This document shows, piece by piece, positions 1-10,740 of a stretch of 42,969 nt of DNA. This DNA is from Helochares maculicollis (Eukaryota; Arthropoda; Insecta; Coleoptera; Hydrophilidae): the NCBI GenBank assembly GCA_033557835.1, contig JAWQRO010000326.1, positions 1 to 42,969 of the forward strand, read 5' to 3'. The translations under genes were made by a program, and so were the position numbers. The first letter of the stretch is position 1; every line of letters starts with the position of its first letter. The notes beneath the pieces were generated by a model, which searched no databases, was not told where the DNA came from, and saw nothing but the letters and a program-made list of their open reading frames with translations.

Positions 1-187
1 GTTGGACTCTGTCCGCGGCGACCCAAATTTGCTCCAGAGGGTCATAACTGGTGACGAATCGTGGGTTTACGGTTATGACGTGGAAACCAAAGCTCAATCA
101 TCTCAATGGAAGCTGTCGCACGAACAAAGACCGAAAAAAGCGCGCCAAGCTCATGTTGAACATTTTTGGCTCGATACTACAATTTAA
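1..187 (+). pseudogene. mariner transposase fragment, catalytic-domain start, frameshifted
   Basis: The first ~50 codons read as part of a mariner (Tc1/mariner superfamily) DDD transposase, the nuclear enzyme that cuts and pastes the element at TA sites. The visible hallmark is ITGDESWVYGYD at about 47-82, whose GDE carries the first catalytic aspartate of the family, followed by ETKAQSSQWK and a RPKKARQ basic stretch. The frame continues off the left edge, so the true start is outside the window. Near position 150 the similarity moves to another frame (KLMLNIFGSI, expected at the family's VML-FFD segment), which indicates a frameshift. Similarity stops at about 187, where a different repeat begins. 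The second and third catalytic aspartates are absent. This is a dead remnant, from a different mariner lineage than the copy at 39.3-41.6 kb. Confidence 0.85.
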
Positions 188-354
188 ACTATGCGCAAGT
201 GTATTACTCCCGGTAATTCTACTAAAAGGTTACAATTTTTGCAACAAAAGTTTTGAATAAAAAGTCCATTTCTAGTAGTTCTTTCAACTTGAAACTTCAT
301 AAATAAGAGCTTTTAGTGTCTTTCATGCATGTAATAACAACAACATCAAATATA
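188..354 (+). repeat. composite-element tail segment, copy at left edge
   Basis: This segment is clearly related to 17277-17450 and 11357-11540. Shared landmarks are ACTATGC(G/A)(C/T)AAGTGTATTAC near the start, AAAAAGTCC(A/G)TTTCTAGT in the middle and GAAACTTCATA..., then CTTTCA(T/G)GC(A/G)TGTAATAA near the end. In all three places it runs directly into the module repeat in the same orientation. That repeated order is why I treat it as part of one larger element and not as independent insertions. No coding function is seen. Confidence 0.6.
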
Positions 355-1100
355 TACAAGTAAAATCCCACTTCCGGTTTTACAATTTACATTTTAATAC
401 GCTTTACAAGTAAACTTATCATGTCTAGCAGTTTTGCAAAATTTTTGTAACATTCTTTATTCCAAGGCCTACTAAAATTTGAATACTTAAACTTTAAAAA
501 TCGGCACTTACGGTGCTCCTATCATGCTACAAATTTGTGCCTGTCAGTTTTTTGTCATCTTTAAGATGCGCACAAAATTTCAATCCGATGGCTTAATTTT
601 AAGGACTACTTTATTTGAAAAAAATTCAAAACTGTGTAGGTAAACTGGTACTTCCGGTAGTCCTACATGTCCCAAAAGTTGATACAGATCTAGGTTTTTG
701 CGATAATAGCCGCATGCGAAATTCCATCGGTTCATCTCAAACAGTCTGACCGCTATCGTGTTTACATACAAGTACACACAGACAACATGCCAAAAATAGT
801 CAAAATGGATTCGAGGGTACTCGAAACATGGGGATCCGCCAAAATCTCGAGGTCGAATTTTTTCATGATCCCAATAGCTTTCCTTTGGCGTACTTCGTAT
901 AGTATGAAGGGAATGTAAAAATTGAATTTATGCCGGTAAAGTCCCACTTCCGGTTTCCAAATTTACGCGGAACTCAATATTATTGCTATATTTACAATGT
1001 ATATCATCTATGTCACAATTTTGTAAAGTTTTTTATTTCAAAGCCTACTAAAATTGGAATTATCAAAATTATAAAAATAGCACTTCCGGTACTTCGATCA
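355..1100 (+). repeat. module repeat cluster A (forward, ~1.3 units)
   Basis: This is one full module and the start of a second. CCCACTTCCGGT occurs at 367-378 and again at 943-954, a spacing of 576 bp. Other landmarks in order are CCTACTAAAATT, a second CACTTCCGGT-like site (degenerate at ~511, intact at 1081), TTAAGGACTACTTTA, ACTTCCGGTAGTCCTACATG, GTCTGACCGCTATCGTG, CACACAGACAACATG and a TACTTCGTATAGTA half-palindrome near 890. The module is cut at 1100, where a different ~300-bp tandem repeat takes over. Short open frames here on both strands follow from repeat conservation and are broken by indels between copies, so I do not call genes. Confidence 0.8.
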
Positions 1101-2095
1101 TGTTTCTCGATGCTAGAAGCTGAGGTTGACATTTTTAATTGAAGAGCGAAGCTCGAATCGGCTGCGCCGGAGGCGCAGTTTATACGTTTTGCAAGAGAAA
1201 ATATTTTCACTTCTTAATTCATTTTTATTCGCGATTCGATTGAAGACGCCCAAGATTTTTTTATCTATTCCATACTTGATGGTTTAAAATTTATACCATG
1301 ATGGTTGTATTTGCTAATACAGGAAGCAGACTATTGTCAATATAGTTTTAGGTACATACAATAAAATATTAAGTTGACGCTCTTAAGAGCGGAATGTTTC
1401 TCGATGCTAGAAGCTGAGGTTGATATTCTTAATTGAGACGTGAAAGATTTTTTATATCTATTCCATGCTTGATGGTTTAAAATTTATACCATAATGGTTC
1501 CATTTGTTAATATATAAAGCAGATTCTTGTCAATATATTTTTTAAGTACATACAATAAAATATTTAATTTGATGATCTTATTAGCGGAATGTTTCTGGAT
1601 GTTAGAAGCTTAGGTTGACGCTTTTAATTGAAGAGCGAAGCTCGAAGCGGCTGCGCCGAAGGCGCAGCTTACACGTTTTGCAGATGATAGAAGATAACTT
1701 CGTTTTCTTCATTGATTTCATTTTTATGTTGTGATTGGATTGAAGATGCCCAAGATATTTTTATCTACTCCATACTTGATGGTTTAAAATTTATACCATA
1801 ATGACTCCACTTGTTAATACATGATATTTGCCAATATATTTTTTAGGTAGATACAATAAAATATTTAAGCTGGCGCTCTTAAGAGCGGAATGTTTCTGGA
1901 TGTTAGAAGCTTAGGTTAACGCTTTTTATTGAAGAGCGAAGTTCGAATCGGCTGCGCCGAAGGCGCAGCTACGACGTTTTGGAGATAATAGAAGATAACT
2001 TCGTTTTCTTGATTAATTTTGATTCTCATGTTGAGATTCGTTTGTAGTTTTTTGGTTGAGTGAAGACGTTCCAGCTGTTTAAAATACAAGGCATT
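1101..2095. repeat. ~300-bp tandem repeat, 3.5 copies, one internally deleted
   Basis: Copies begin with TGTTTCT(C/G)GATG(C/T)TAGAAGCT at 1101, 1395, 1590 and 1891, giving spacings of 294, 195 and 301 bp. The second copy lacks about 100 bp, including the GC-rich part. Each long copy carries CTGCGCCG(G/A)AGGCGCAG, a 7-bp hairpin with a 3-nt loop, plus GAGCGAAG(C/T)TC and a GCTCTTAAGAGC palindrome near the unit boundary. TTGATGGTTTAAAATTTATACCAT is conserved in three copies. The last copy decays after about 2040. It abuts module cluster A without a gap. Confidence 0.85.
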
Positions 2096-2640
2096 GCGCA
2101 TTAATTAATTAAATTACTAGTTAAGCTTGCACCTGGTTTTTATTAAAATAGACAAGAATAAATAATTCTTAAAAATCTGATTGTAATATTCATTTTAGAA
2201 CGTAAAGTAAGAAGAATTTTATCTTCAGTTGTATTTTTATGTTGACGTATGAGAGTAGGTTTGTTTTATTTATTTTCAGATTGCAGAATTACTTAAACGC
2301 TTTTCATTTGGCTATTTGGTGTTACGTGGACGACTGTTGTGTGGTTTCTTAATATATGTGCAGATTTGGAGGTTGAGCAACTGTTACGTGTTCGTCAATG
2401 TCAATATCAACTGGATACTAAATTATGAGCTTTCTGAATTTGTGTGTCTCATGTCTAATTAGACATTTCGTTGGTATTCGATTTTCTTGATTTATTTTTG
2501 TACGTATGTTTCTCTGGGTCGGCAAAATACGCGGTGAAGTGAAGTACGAAGATGGATCTTAGACAGGATATGAGCTGCAGTAAAAGTGTTAGCGACGGAA
2601 AGAGGAGTGCAAAAAGGTGAAGAAAGTCGAATAATGTGTG
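2096..2640. other. AT-rich region upstream of the leader, no gene seen
   Basis: The sequence is AT-rich and free of long open frames, and it shifts to GC-rich after about 2540. It lies just upstream of the leader-like region and may hold its core promoter. I found no convincing TATA box at a fixed distance from an initiator. Confidence 0.4.
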
Positions 2641-3438
2641 TGTCTTCTGTCGAAATAGGGCACTAGGATCGGAGAAGCCGTGGTAGTGATAGCGCGTGCA
2701 GTACCAGCGCGCAGCGATCCGGTACTACCATAACACCAGGTCGGCGCGGTTGCGGCCGTTCGTGGTGAGGAGAGCGACTCCGCCGTGGCTTGGCAGTACG
2801 GGTATTAGGTCTCTCGTTGCAACTAGGTCACTACCGTAGACTTTTACGTCCCACTATTGCTTGCACTTCACATTGCAATCTACACATCATTCAAATCTGC
2901 GGATCGTCAGTCGTGCTGTTGCTTGTCCGCTGTCCGCTTTCCGCTATCCTCTATCCTCTATTCGCCATCCGCTCTGATGGTATATCGATGCAGACGTTTC
3001 TTGAGAGAGGTCGGTCTTGTGCGTGCGGTAGCGGTAGCTGTACCTAATCGTACGTCTTCATTTGTGTCTCCACGCTCGGCTCTCGATTATTCGGATCTTG
3101 GCGTCGACTCACTCTGGAACAACTTTAAGAACTTGCAAAAGAACTGAAAGCAGAAACTCGGTGCCCCCTGTCAGTGTTAATCCCGAGACTCTCCGCGTCT
3201 TCACTTGCGGAGCCGAACTCTGAAATTCGACGTCGACGTCGACGTCGACGTCTCCGTTGTGCGGCGTCGCATCACGTGTTTCGCCGCAAGTGGATTTTCT
3301 GTTCTGTGCAGTGACTGTGTGTCTCCTAACAAGAAAAATATCTAGTGACCGAAAGGACTAACCATTGCGTCGCTACAAGGACCCGCGAGGCCGATTGGCC
3401 CTCCACCGTCGCCACTTTTACACCCCGTCAACGTCAAC
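2641..3438 (+). promoter_or_regulatory. GC-rich promoter/5' leader region of the gene starting at 3439
   Basis: This is a ~800-bp patch of much higher GC and CpG content than its surroundings, ending in a consensus coding start and splice donor, as expected of an insect first exon. TCAGT initiator-like words occur at 2907 (TCAGTC) and 3171 (TCAGTG). No matching downstream promoter element was found 28 bases on, so the transcription start is not fixed. Short upstream open frames (for example an ATG at 2857 open to 3147) lie in it and would be upstream ORFs if the leader begins that far up. A (TCGACG)n run at 3227-3252 is a local simple repeat. Confidence 0.45.
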
Positions 3439-3478
3439 ATGCATCCTGAAAACGGATTACTTTTCTCAGCACCCCCAG
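3439..3478 (+). CDS. first coding exon of an unrecognised gene (partial)
   Basis: ATG at 3439 sits in a strong arthropod start context (GTCAACATGC) and encodes MHPENGLLFSAPP plus one base of the next codon. It ends at 3478 before GTAAGT at 3479-3484, so the intron is phase 1. I do not recognise the protein. The same frame is open for 30 codons upstream of this ATG, back to adjacent TAG and TGA stops at 3343-3348. That stretch reads as a proline-rich, protein-like segment (for example PARPIGPPPSPLLHPVNVN) but contains no ATG. Either the real start is further upstream through a different splice, or this is leader sequence. No acceptor plus coding exon continuing this frame is visible downstream, so the intron probably runs past the window. 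Confidence 0.5.
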
Positions 3479-3574
3479 GTAAGTCAACGGAATTATCATG
3501 TATCATCGATTGTTTGGGAACGTTCGTAATCGGCATCTCTTTTTAACAATCCTGTCAAAACTCACAGAGATTAG
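3479..3574 (+). other. intron start (splice donor GTAAGT)
   Basis: The donor CCAG/GTAAGT at 3476-3484 matches the consensus exactly on the exon side (AG) and at +1 to +6. The sequence beyond becomes AT-rich at once, then grades into the 15-bp minisatellite. Confidence 0.55.
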
Positions 3575-4195
3575 CAAAATTACAATGATTGTCACAATTT
3601 CAATGATTGTCACAATTTCAATAATTGTCAAAATGAAAATCGATTGTCACGATTTTTCATCGGCTACCAGAATTTCAATCGGTGACAAAATTTAGATTGC
3701 CCATATTTCGATTGCCGAAATTTCGATTGCCAAAATCTCGATTGCCAAAACTTAGACTCCTGAAATTTCAATTGCCGAAATTTCGACTGCCAAAGTGTCG
3801 ATTGCCAACATGCCGATTGCCAAAATTTTGATTGCCGGAATTTCGATTGCCGAAATTTCGATTGCCGAAATTTATATTGCCAAAATTTCAATTGCCGAAA
3901 TGTCGATTGGCAACATTTAGATTCCTGGAATTTAGATCGCCGAAATTTCGACTGCCAAATGTCAAGTACCAACATGTCGATTGCCAAAATTTGGATTGCC
4001 GAAATTTCAATTGCCAAAATTTCGATTGCCAAAATGTCGATTGCCGAAATTTCGATTGCCAAAATTTCGATTGCCGAAATTTCGATTGCCGAAATTTCGA
4101 TTGCCAAAATTTCGATTGCCAAATTTCGATTTTAAAAATGGCAATCGTCAAAATTCCGATTGCCGAAATTGCGCTTCCCAAATCTTTGTTTGATA
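3575..4195. repeat. 15-bp minisatellite, TTTCGATTGCCGAAA type
   Basis: This is about 40 imperfect copies of a 15-bp unit (TTTCGATTGCCRAAA), most regular from 3700 to 4130 and degenerate at both ends. Because 15 is a multiple of three, every frame stays open. That creates long apparent frames on both strands: a repetitive Ile/Ala/Glu protein on the minus strand, and Pro-Lys-Phe-Arg-Leu or Asn-Phe-Asp-Cys repeats on the plus strand. These are by-products of the unit length and I do not call them genes. The array begins ~100 bp inside the putative intron. Confidence 0.9.
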
Positions 4196-5890
4196 AATTT
4201 CCGTTTTAATCGCGCGCCGTATGAAAATCGAGCGAGAAAATTTTCATCGATGTTGAAATTGCGTTTCGGGCGTTGACAGCGCTTGTCAATATTTGCGTGG
4301 ATCGTAGAGCTCTGCGATTAATTTAAATAATCGACCGTCGTTGTTAAAACGCGGCGGATTGCCAAAGTCGACGGATTTTTTGCAGCCGAACGAACAGAAA
4401 TTTTAAATAAACGCGAATCGATTAAAAATAACCTTAAATTTGTGCCGAGCGCGAAGTTTGAATGCCACCGCGTTAAAAATCGATCGATCTTTTGTTCTTT
4501 TTACCATTTTAAATCATGTCGGCTTTGGTACAAGGAATCAATTTTTAAAGAATGATAATTGCTTGGCATTGACTCAGTTTCGCGCATAACCTAGAACTAA
4601 AGTTTATGTAACGATTCGACGGTCGGAGGAGAACCTAATTCCAGGCTCTACGCGACAATGGAGCGCCGATTAGCGATTAGCGATTAGCGATTAGCGATTA
4701 CCGAGTGTCGCGGCGTGCGGTCGAGAAACGAAAACGCGAGACGCGGAGCCGTTCCCGGCTGAACGGCGGGTGCGCGGCGAGTCTTAGCACCTGCAACGCG
4801 ACCCGTTCTGCCGGCTCTGGTTTTAATTAGAAAACTGAACCTCCCCTATTTACGTTCGTAAATACATCTAGACGCTTACTAACACTTAACTTGCTTTATT
4901 TGTAAAAAAATATGTCACCGTCTGGGATATTTATAAATTTTAAAGATCAGCGGTTTCGCCGCAAACCAGGGGAACTTAATAATTGGCAAACATGGCAAGT
5001 TCTCCAGGTTGCAACAAGTGCGTAAGCGAAGCTTGCTTTTTCGGCGTGAAAACGCAGAGGATGCGTTCGACACAGAAAACGAAAAATAATCGAATTGAGT
5101 TTTGTAAATCGCTTAGAAAATTTTAAATGCTTACTAACATAGTTTGGGAATTGGGCATGTTTGGGTTGCATAATGCAAATAATTACGTGTCTTAGCTACA
5201 CATGGAAGGAATTATGGTAAATGCAAGGGTTTCGGAATATACTAAGTGCTTCTGAGGTATGCCTAGCATGATACATGTTAGGGATTCAATTTCATGTAAG
5301 ATGTGGAAACACACAAATTTGCTGATAAACGAGCCCATGGTTCTACAAAGCGAGCAATATCCACGTAGCCCCTTAAAATAAAGCAAAACTGCCCCCTCCT
5401 CAGTCTTTACCGAAGAAGGTTGACTTCTTTAGCCAGTCATGGATACTCTCGGCTCAATATCCTTCTCCGACCACAAGGAGGTCAAATATTCTATCGATAC
5501 AACAGCAGCGCATAGTGTCGATAAAAAGTGTTATCCTGGCCCTCCTTGCATATCACGTAACGTTTTATAACCTTCTACTTGTTTAGATTTTTACGCGTCT
5601 CCTGCAACACAGAGCAACGCAACGCGACGCAACGCGACGCAACGGGACGCAACGCAACGGACGGAAAAGTGCACTTTAAAAATAAAGCTCGGCTCGAGCG
5701 GCCTCTCGGGTGCAGCCATTGCACTTTTCGGCCTTAGAATTGTCATTAACCTCGTTTCGTTTTGTCTCCCACCCCTCTGCCTCGCCTCATCCTGCCAGCG
5801 GCCTTGTTAACTTTTCGCCGAAAACCGCGTTGCAGTTATAAAAATAACGCGCGCCCGAAGCGCGGGGGGGGGGGAGGGGGTAGGAGAGGG
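4196..5890. other. unassigned intronic DNA with small simple repeats
   Basis: No gene is seen. Small features are a 7-bp GATTAGC array at 4668-4700 (about 5 copies), an imperfect 10-bp CAACGCGACG array at about 5608-5660, and a G-run with one A interruption at about 5862-5880. GC rises around 4640-4820 and 5590-5870, but no donor-linked open frame is convincing. Confidence 0.5.
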
Positions 5891-7894
5891 CGACGCTCTG
5901 CGTTTAAGCTATAAAGTTGAGAAGGCGAAGACGAGGGAACGATTCGAACAAAAGCGGGCAAATACTGAAATTACCGTCCCGTTGGCACCCATTTTCCATT
6001 TCGTTTTTCCAAGAACGCCCGTTTTGTCAGGTGGTAAGGACCCGATACGCGGCGATATCCGAAACCGCCAATCGAAGGCGAGCAATTTGATACCGAACAA
6101 GATTAGGTTAGCGCAAAAAAATTCGTTCGACCCACGTTTTTTGGCCTTTAAAGGTGACGTTCTTTGTTTGGTATGCATAAAAATCGTTCGTCTGCGCGTG
6201 GAGGCTAAGAAGAGCGAGGGGCACCGAGTGCTGCCATTTTAAAATAGTACGGTTTCTTGAAAAAATCGCTTGCAAATGGAACGAGAAGGAAAAATTGGTG
6301 GAAACCGAAGGAAACAAAGAAGGTACGAATTTAACCTAGTGTCGTGCCGTTGGTTTATCGGGATAATTATATCCATTCCAGACAAAGAGGGAGGCAGTGG
6401 TAGCCGATGACGTCGAAGAACCGTTTTGCTTTTGTTTCGGTATCGCGGATCTCGGCTCGCGCTGGAAACGTCGCGTCGCCGGTGATGGTGCCGAAACCGG
6501 CGAAAAAGTAAACAAATTGTTGCGCGGTAAAAATGACGATGTAAGAAGCGACCTAAATTTAAATAACGTTATTTTTATTATGATTTGTTATCGCAATGGC
6601 AATTCGCAACTCTGTTGGCGTTTTCTTTGAAGAAGGAAGAAACGAGTTCAGCCGAGTGCCGCCTTCGGATAAACATGAGGCCCTAAACGTCCTACATTTT
6701 TTCCGTTCGGTACGGCACAGCAAATGTTTTTACGACTTCCTCTATTCGAGTGCGCACGGTGATAAGATTGCGTTTTGTTTTCGTTCAATTGTTTAATCTC
6801 TCTGCCGATAGATTAACACATCGCCGTGTTCGTTACGCAATCGTGTCTTCTTTACGTATTTTGTTGGATGGCCCACGACAGATCGAAGATGGCCGAGTCC
6901 GATTGAGGGCTGAGGATTGAAGACTGAGGACTGAGGACTGAGGACTGAAGACTGAAGACTGAAGACTAAAAACTGAGGATTGAAGAGTGAGGACGGAGAC
7001 AAAAGTTCTCGGTCGGCGCTTCGTGACGCAATTAATCGAGCACTCTGAGCCGTTCGTTTCGACCGTTTTTCATTTCAATAGTTTGCTGTAACAGTTTTTA
7101 GCTAATAAGCCTGCTTTTTCTTAAATAATATCTTTCAATTAAGTCATTAGCAATTATTCTACTTAACGGAGCCATAGAGAGAGTAAGAAGGTATTCAGGT
7201 CACCTTAATCGAGGAGTGAGGAACTTTCTTTTCACGATATGAAAGGTATGACGTTACCGAAAGGTTATTTTGCATATACGGTTTAGAAACCAAAGCGTTA
7301 GAACGTTTTTGCGAAAATAGAAAAAAATTTAGCTCGCTCAAAGTAAGGACAAGTTTACGCTGGTTTTGCGTGACCTCGTGGACTGTTTCAAAGACAAGGT
7401 CAACTATCCGCGACCTCTCGGATAGTTTATTTCCGGTAAAGCGCCGACCTAGCCTATTCTGCTGACTTATACCAAACACTCCGTGTTTACGGTCCTTGGA
7501 CCACTTTGCAAAGCCTTACAGGGAAATCGCAGCGATCGACAAGCGTCGCCTCTTATGGTCACTAGCCCCAGGAGGTTGGTTCGTTGGTTATTCGGTTGCT
7601 CTTTCCGATGCCTTTTTTCTTCCAGGGAGGCCCCGGTACGCTCTTAATCAAACGGGCGATGATTAAAGAGCTGAATAATCGGCTTTACACGTAATTACTT
7701 CTCGAATGTGAGTCAGCGGACGGAGTACTCGAATCACCAAACACTTGAAACTCATTGTTTAAACGAGTCATACGATCGAATTCTGGCAAGTTACCTTCTT
7801 ATCCACATCTCCTGTGCCCGATGACTGAAACGGAACGATAACGTTGGGGCTCGAGTCACCACTTACTTGCTTGCTAACATTTTGTAACTGTTTA
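5891..7894. other. unassigned DNA; 7-bp GGACTGA array at about 6903-6990
   Basis: Several open frames of 60-95 codons occur on both strands and overlap one another, with no domain I recognise and no splice support. An imperfect 7-bp array (GGACTGA/AGACTGA) occupies about 6903-6990. Nothing else structured stands out. Confidence 0.45.
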
Positions 7895-9430
7895 CCTACA
7901 CAGTTTTGAATTTTTTCAAGTAAAGTAGTCTTTAAAATTAGGCGATCGGATTGAAATTTCAGGCAGTTCTTAAAAACCACAAAAAACTGACAGATACAAT
8001 ATTTCAACATGATCGGAGCACCGGAAGTGCTATTTTTATAATTTTAAAAATTTCAATTTTAGTAGGCCTCGGAATAAAAAAATTTACAAAATTGCTACAC
8101 AGATGGTATACATTGCAAATATAGTAATAACACATGGTTCTGCGTAAATTTGAAACCCGGAAGTGGGACTTTACCGTCATAAATTTCATTACAAAGTTTT
8201 GAATTTTTTTCAAGTAAAGTAGTCTTTAAAATTAAGCTATCGGATTGAAACTTCGTACACATCTTAAACATCACGAAAAACTGACAGATACAATATTTCA
8301 ACATGATCTGAGTACTGGAAGTGCTATTTTTATAATTTTGAAAATTCCAATTTTAGTAGGCTTTGGAATAAAAAATGTTACAAAAATGTTACAAAAATAC
8401 TAAAAATTAAAAAAAAATTTTATACAGATGGTATATATTGTAAATACAGCAATAACGCATAGTTTCGCGTAAATTTGTAAACCGGAAGTGGGACTTTACC
8501 GTCATAAATTTCATTACATTCCCGTATTACTATACGAAGTATAGTTAAGGGAAGGTATTGGGATCATGAAAAAATTCAACCTCGAGACTTTGACAGATCT
8601 CCACGTTTTGAGTGCCCCTGAATCCATTTTGACCATTGTTGGCATGATGACCTATGTGTGTGTATGTAAACAAGATAGCAATCAGACCGTTTGAGCTGGA
8701 GCAATGAAATTTGGTATATGGTCATTATCGCAAAATTTGAGGCATGTAGGACTACCGATAGCACCAGCTTACCTACACAGTTTTGAAAATTTTTCAAGCA
8801 AGGTAGTCTTTAAAATTAAGCTATCGGATTAAAATTTCGTGCACATCTTACATATCACAAAAAACTCGCAGATAGAAATTTTTAACATGATCGGAGCACC
8901 GGAAGTGCCATTTTTATAATTTTAAAAATTCCAATTTTAGTAGGCTTTGGAATAAAAATCTTATAAAAATGTTACAAAAATGTAATACATTGAAAATATA
9001 GCACTAACAAATAGTTCCGTGTAAGTTTATGAACCGGAAGTGGGACTTTACTTCATATTATAGGAAGTATGGTAAAGGGATCATGAAAAAATTCGAAAAA
9101 GAGATTTTTACGGATTTAGACGTTTTGAGTGTCCCTGAGTCCATTTTGACCACTTTTTGCATGTTGTTTATGTTTGTGTGTAACCATGATAGCGGTTAGA
9201 CCGCTTGAGGTGGAACGACAAAGTTTGGCAGATTCGAATCAACTTTTGAGACACGTAAGACTACCGAAAATACATGTTTACGTATACAGTATTCAGTTTG
9301 TTTCAAGTAAACTAGTCGCTTAAATTAAGTTATCAAGTTGAAATTTCGTGTGCGTCTTAAACATCACGAAAAAATGATAGATACAAATTTTCAACATGAT
9401 CGGAGCACCGGAAGTGTTACGTTTTTAATT
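7895..9430 (-). repeat. module repeat cluster B (reverse)
   Basis: This is reverse-orientation modules with ACCGGAAGTGGGAC-type sites at 8156, 8481 and 9033 (spacings 325 and 552) and GAGCACCGGAAGTG-type sites at about 8024, 8896 and 9404. The first spacing is short because the middle of one module is missing. The junction palindrome TACTATACGAAGTATAG lies at about 8527-8545. The right part is more diverged. The shared word CTACACAGTTTTGAA...CAAGTAAAGTAGTCTTTAAAATTA marks each module's other end. Confidence 0.85.
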
Positions 9431-9431
9431 T

Positions 9432-9812
9432 TTAAAATTCTATTCTAAGAAAGCCTTGAAAAAAAATTGTTTTACTTGTTGCAAAAATACTAAACATTGT
9501 GAAATGCAACATCATGTCACGTGCAAGTTCAATGTTTTCCTTTTTGGTGGCGGTAAATAGTGGTCCGGCTCCTTCGTCACGCGTAACACTCGTACGACCA
9601 TTTTTAAACTTGTTGAGGCAAGTCTGTTCCCTTGCTGTATCGAAAGTAAATGGTGAATTTCGGTCCTTGGTACAGCTTGCGGCCACAAAAAACGAATCAT
9701 TGAATGTTGCGCTTCTTTGACGCAAAAAGAAAATGGCGCGGAGAAAAATTTTATCAAGACAGAATAATAGTTGACACACATTAATATGTTTCACAATCTG
9801 TTGTTTTACCAA
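9432..9812 (-). pseudogene. mariner transposase N-terminal fragment, frameshifted
   Basis: On the minus strand, two overlapping frames together give the DNA-binding N-terminus of a mariner transposase. One frame (9512-9781) contains QHSMIRFLWPQAVPRTEIHH, the expected opening helix-turn-helix. The other frame (9432-9812) contains FKNGRTSVTRDEGAGPLFTA and then TKKENIELARDMML, the expected second helix-turn-helix and linker. The join between them requires a frameshift. Nothing of the catalytic domain follows. It immediately abuts the end of module cluster B. It is a dead fragment and cannot make transposase. Confidence 0.7.
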
Positions 9813-10740
9813 GCACTTCCCTCAACATAAAGCAACTTGACAAAATGAAGCACCTCGGTTTTGAGCACATTTGTTTTGGCCGATCTTTCCATGTTCCTAT
9901 TCTGTGTTGTCTCCCTTTTCAAATCTTCCAGGCGGTGTTTTATTTATCACATATTAAATAACACAATAAAAGCTGTCAAAAGTTGCTCTAGAACGATCCC
10001 GGCTACTGGATTTTAAATAACTAAATCAAAACAATGCCAGCGCCACCAAAATGACAGCTTTACACCCCCCGTTTTGGGTTTCGGAAAAACCGCTTTCTTA
10101 TAATACCGAGAACGGACAAGAGAAACAAATTTAAATGGGAATTAATTAGGATGTGGCACCAGTTCCAATAAAAAACAAATCGAATATAAGCTGAGTACAT
10201 TTAAAAAATATATTTTTATATCCTCTGAAACATAGCTGATACAAATTCTGCTTAGTTTATAAAAACGTGAACTTGCAAGCAAACGTTCACTAAAGTAGCG
10301 GCTGGTTTATCCCTTAATTAAGAACGTCAAATAAGCTTCTTATAGCGAGAAACCTGTCAATCTATTAGTAAAGCAACAAAATTTTATGTCCAGATAATAA
10401 AATAATCTGTAAATTAAGGGAAGGCCCCTTACGAATTCGCCGTATTTCGATTCGTCTCCACAGCTTGGACTCGGATTTCGTTTCGTTCCCCCAAATAAGA
10501 ACAATGACCTAAGCTTTCTACGTGATTTCTCTGAATTAAGCTCTGAGTAAAATAAATACAAGGAATCTGCAGAAAAATATGATAACATGAGATATGCTCG
10601 TGTACAAATAAATCTGGTCGGGATTTATGTGAAAATATAATTTTTCTGTCACAGAGTCTGACTGAAAATGTTCTAAATATCGAAAAGAAAGTCATGCGAA
10701 AACAGCATCGGCAGAACGAAGCGTACAAAATGAAACAATC
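9813..10740. other. AT-rich unassigned DNA
   Basis: No gene is supported. Two overlapping minus-strand open frames (10340-10588 and 10429-10728) have no recognisable domain and no splice or start support. The region ends where the composite-element body begins. Confidence 0.4.

Noticed and set aside
930..1142. Conserved small open frames in module copies (forward KSHFRFPNL type, reverse LKYCICQFF type)
   Set aside because: They recur only because the DNA repeats. Indels and stops differ between copies, with no sign of frame preservation.
3342..3536. Minus-strand 64-codon frame over the first exon
   Set aside because: It is a shadow of the plus-strand open frame. The plus strand has the start context and consensus donor.
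3664..4209. Long repetitive open frames on both strands (up to 152 codons)
   Set aside because: They follow directly from the 15-bp repeat unit, a multiple of three with no stop. No independent coding signal is present.
6903..6990. 7-bp GGACTGA run as telomere-like repeat
   Set aside because: It does not match the insect TTAGG motif, and the run is short and imperfect.
8520..8550. loxP-like sequence (ATACGAAGTAT arms)
   Set aside because: Resemblance is limited to about 11 bases of one arm. The spacer and second arm do not match and no recombinase is present. Treated as the module junction palindrome.
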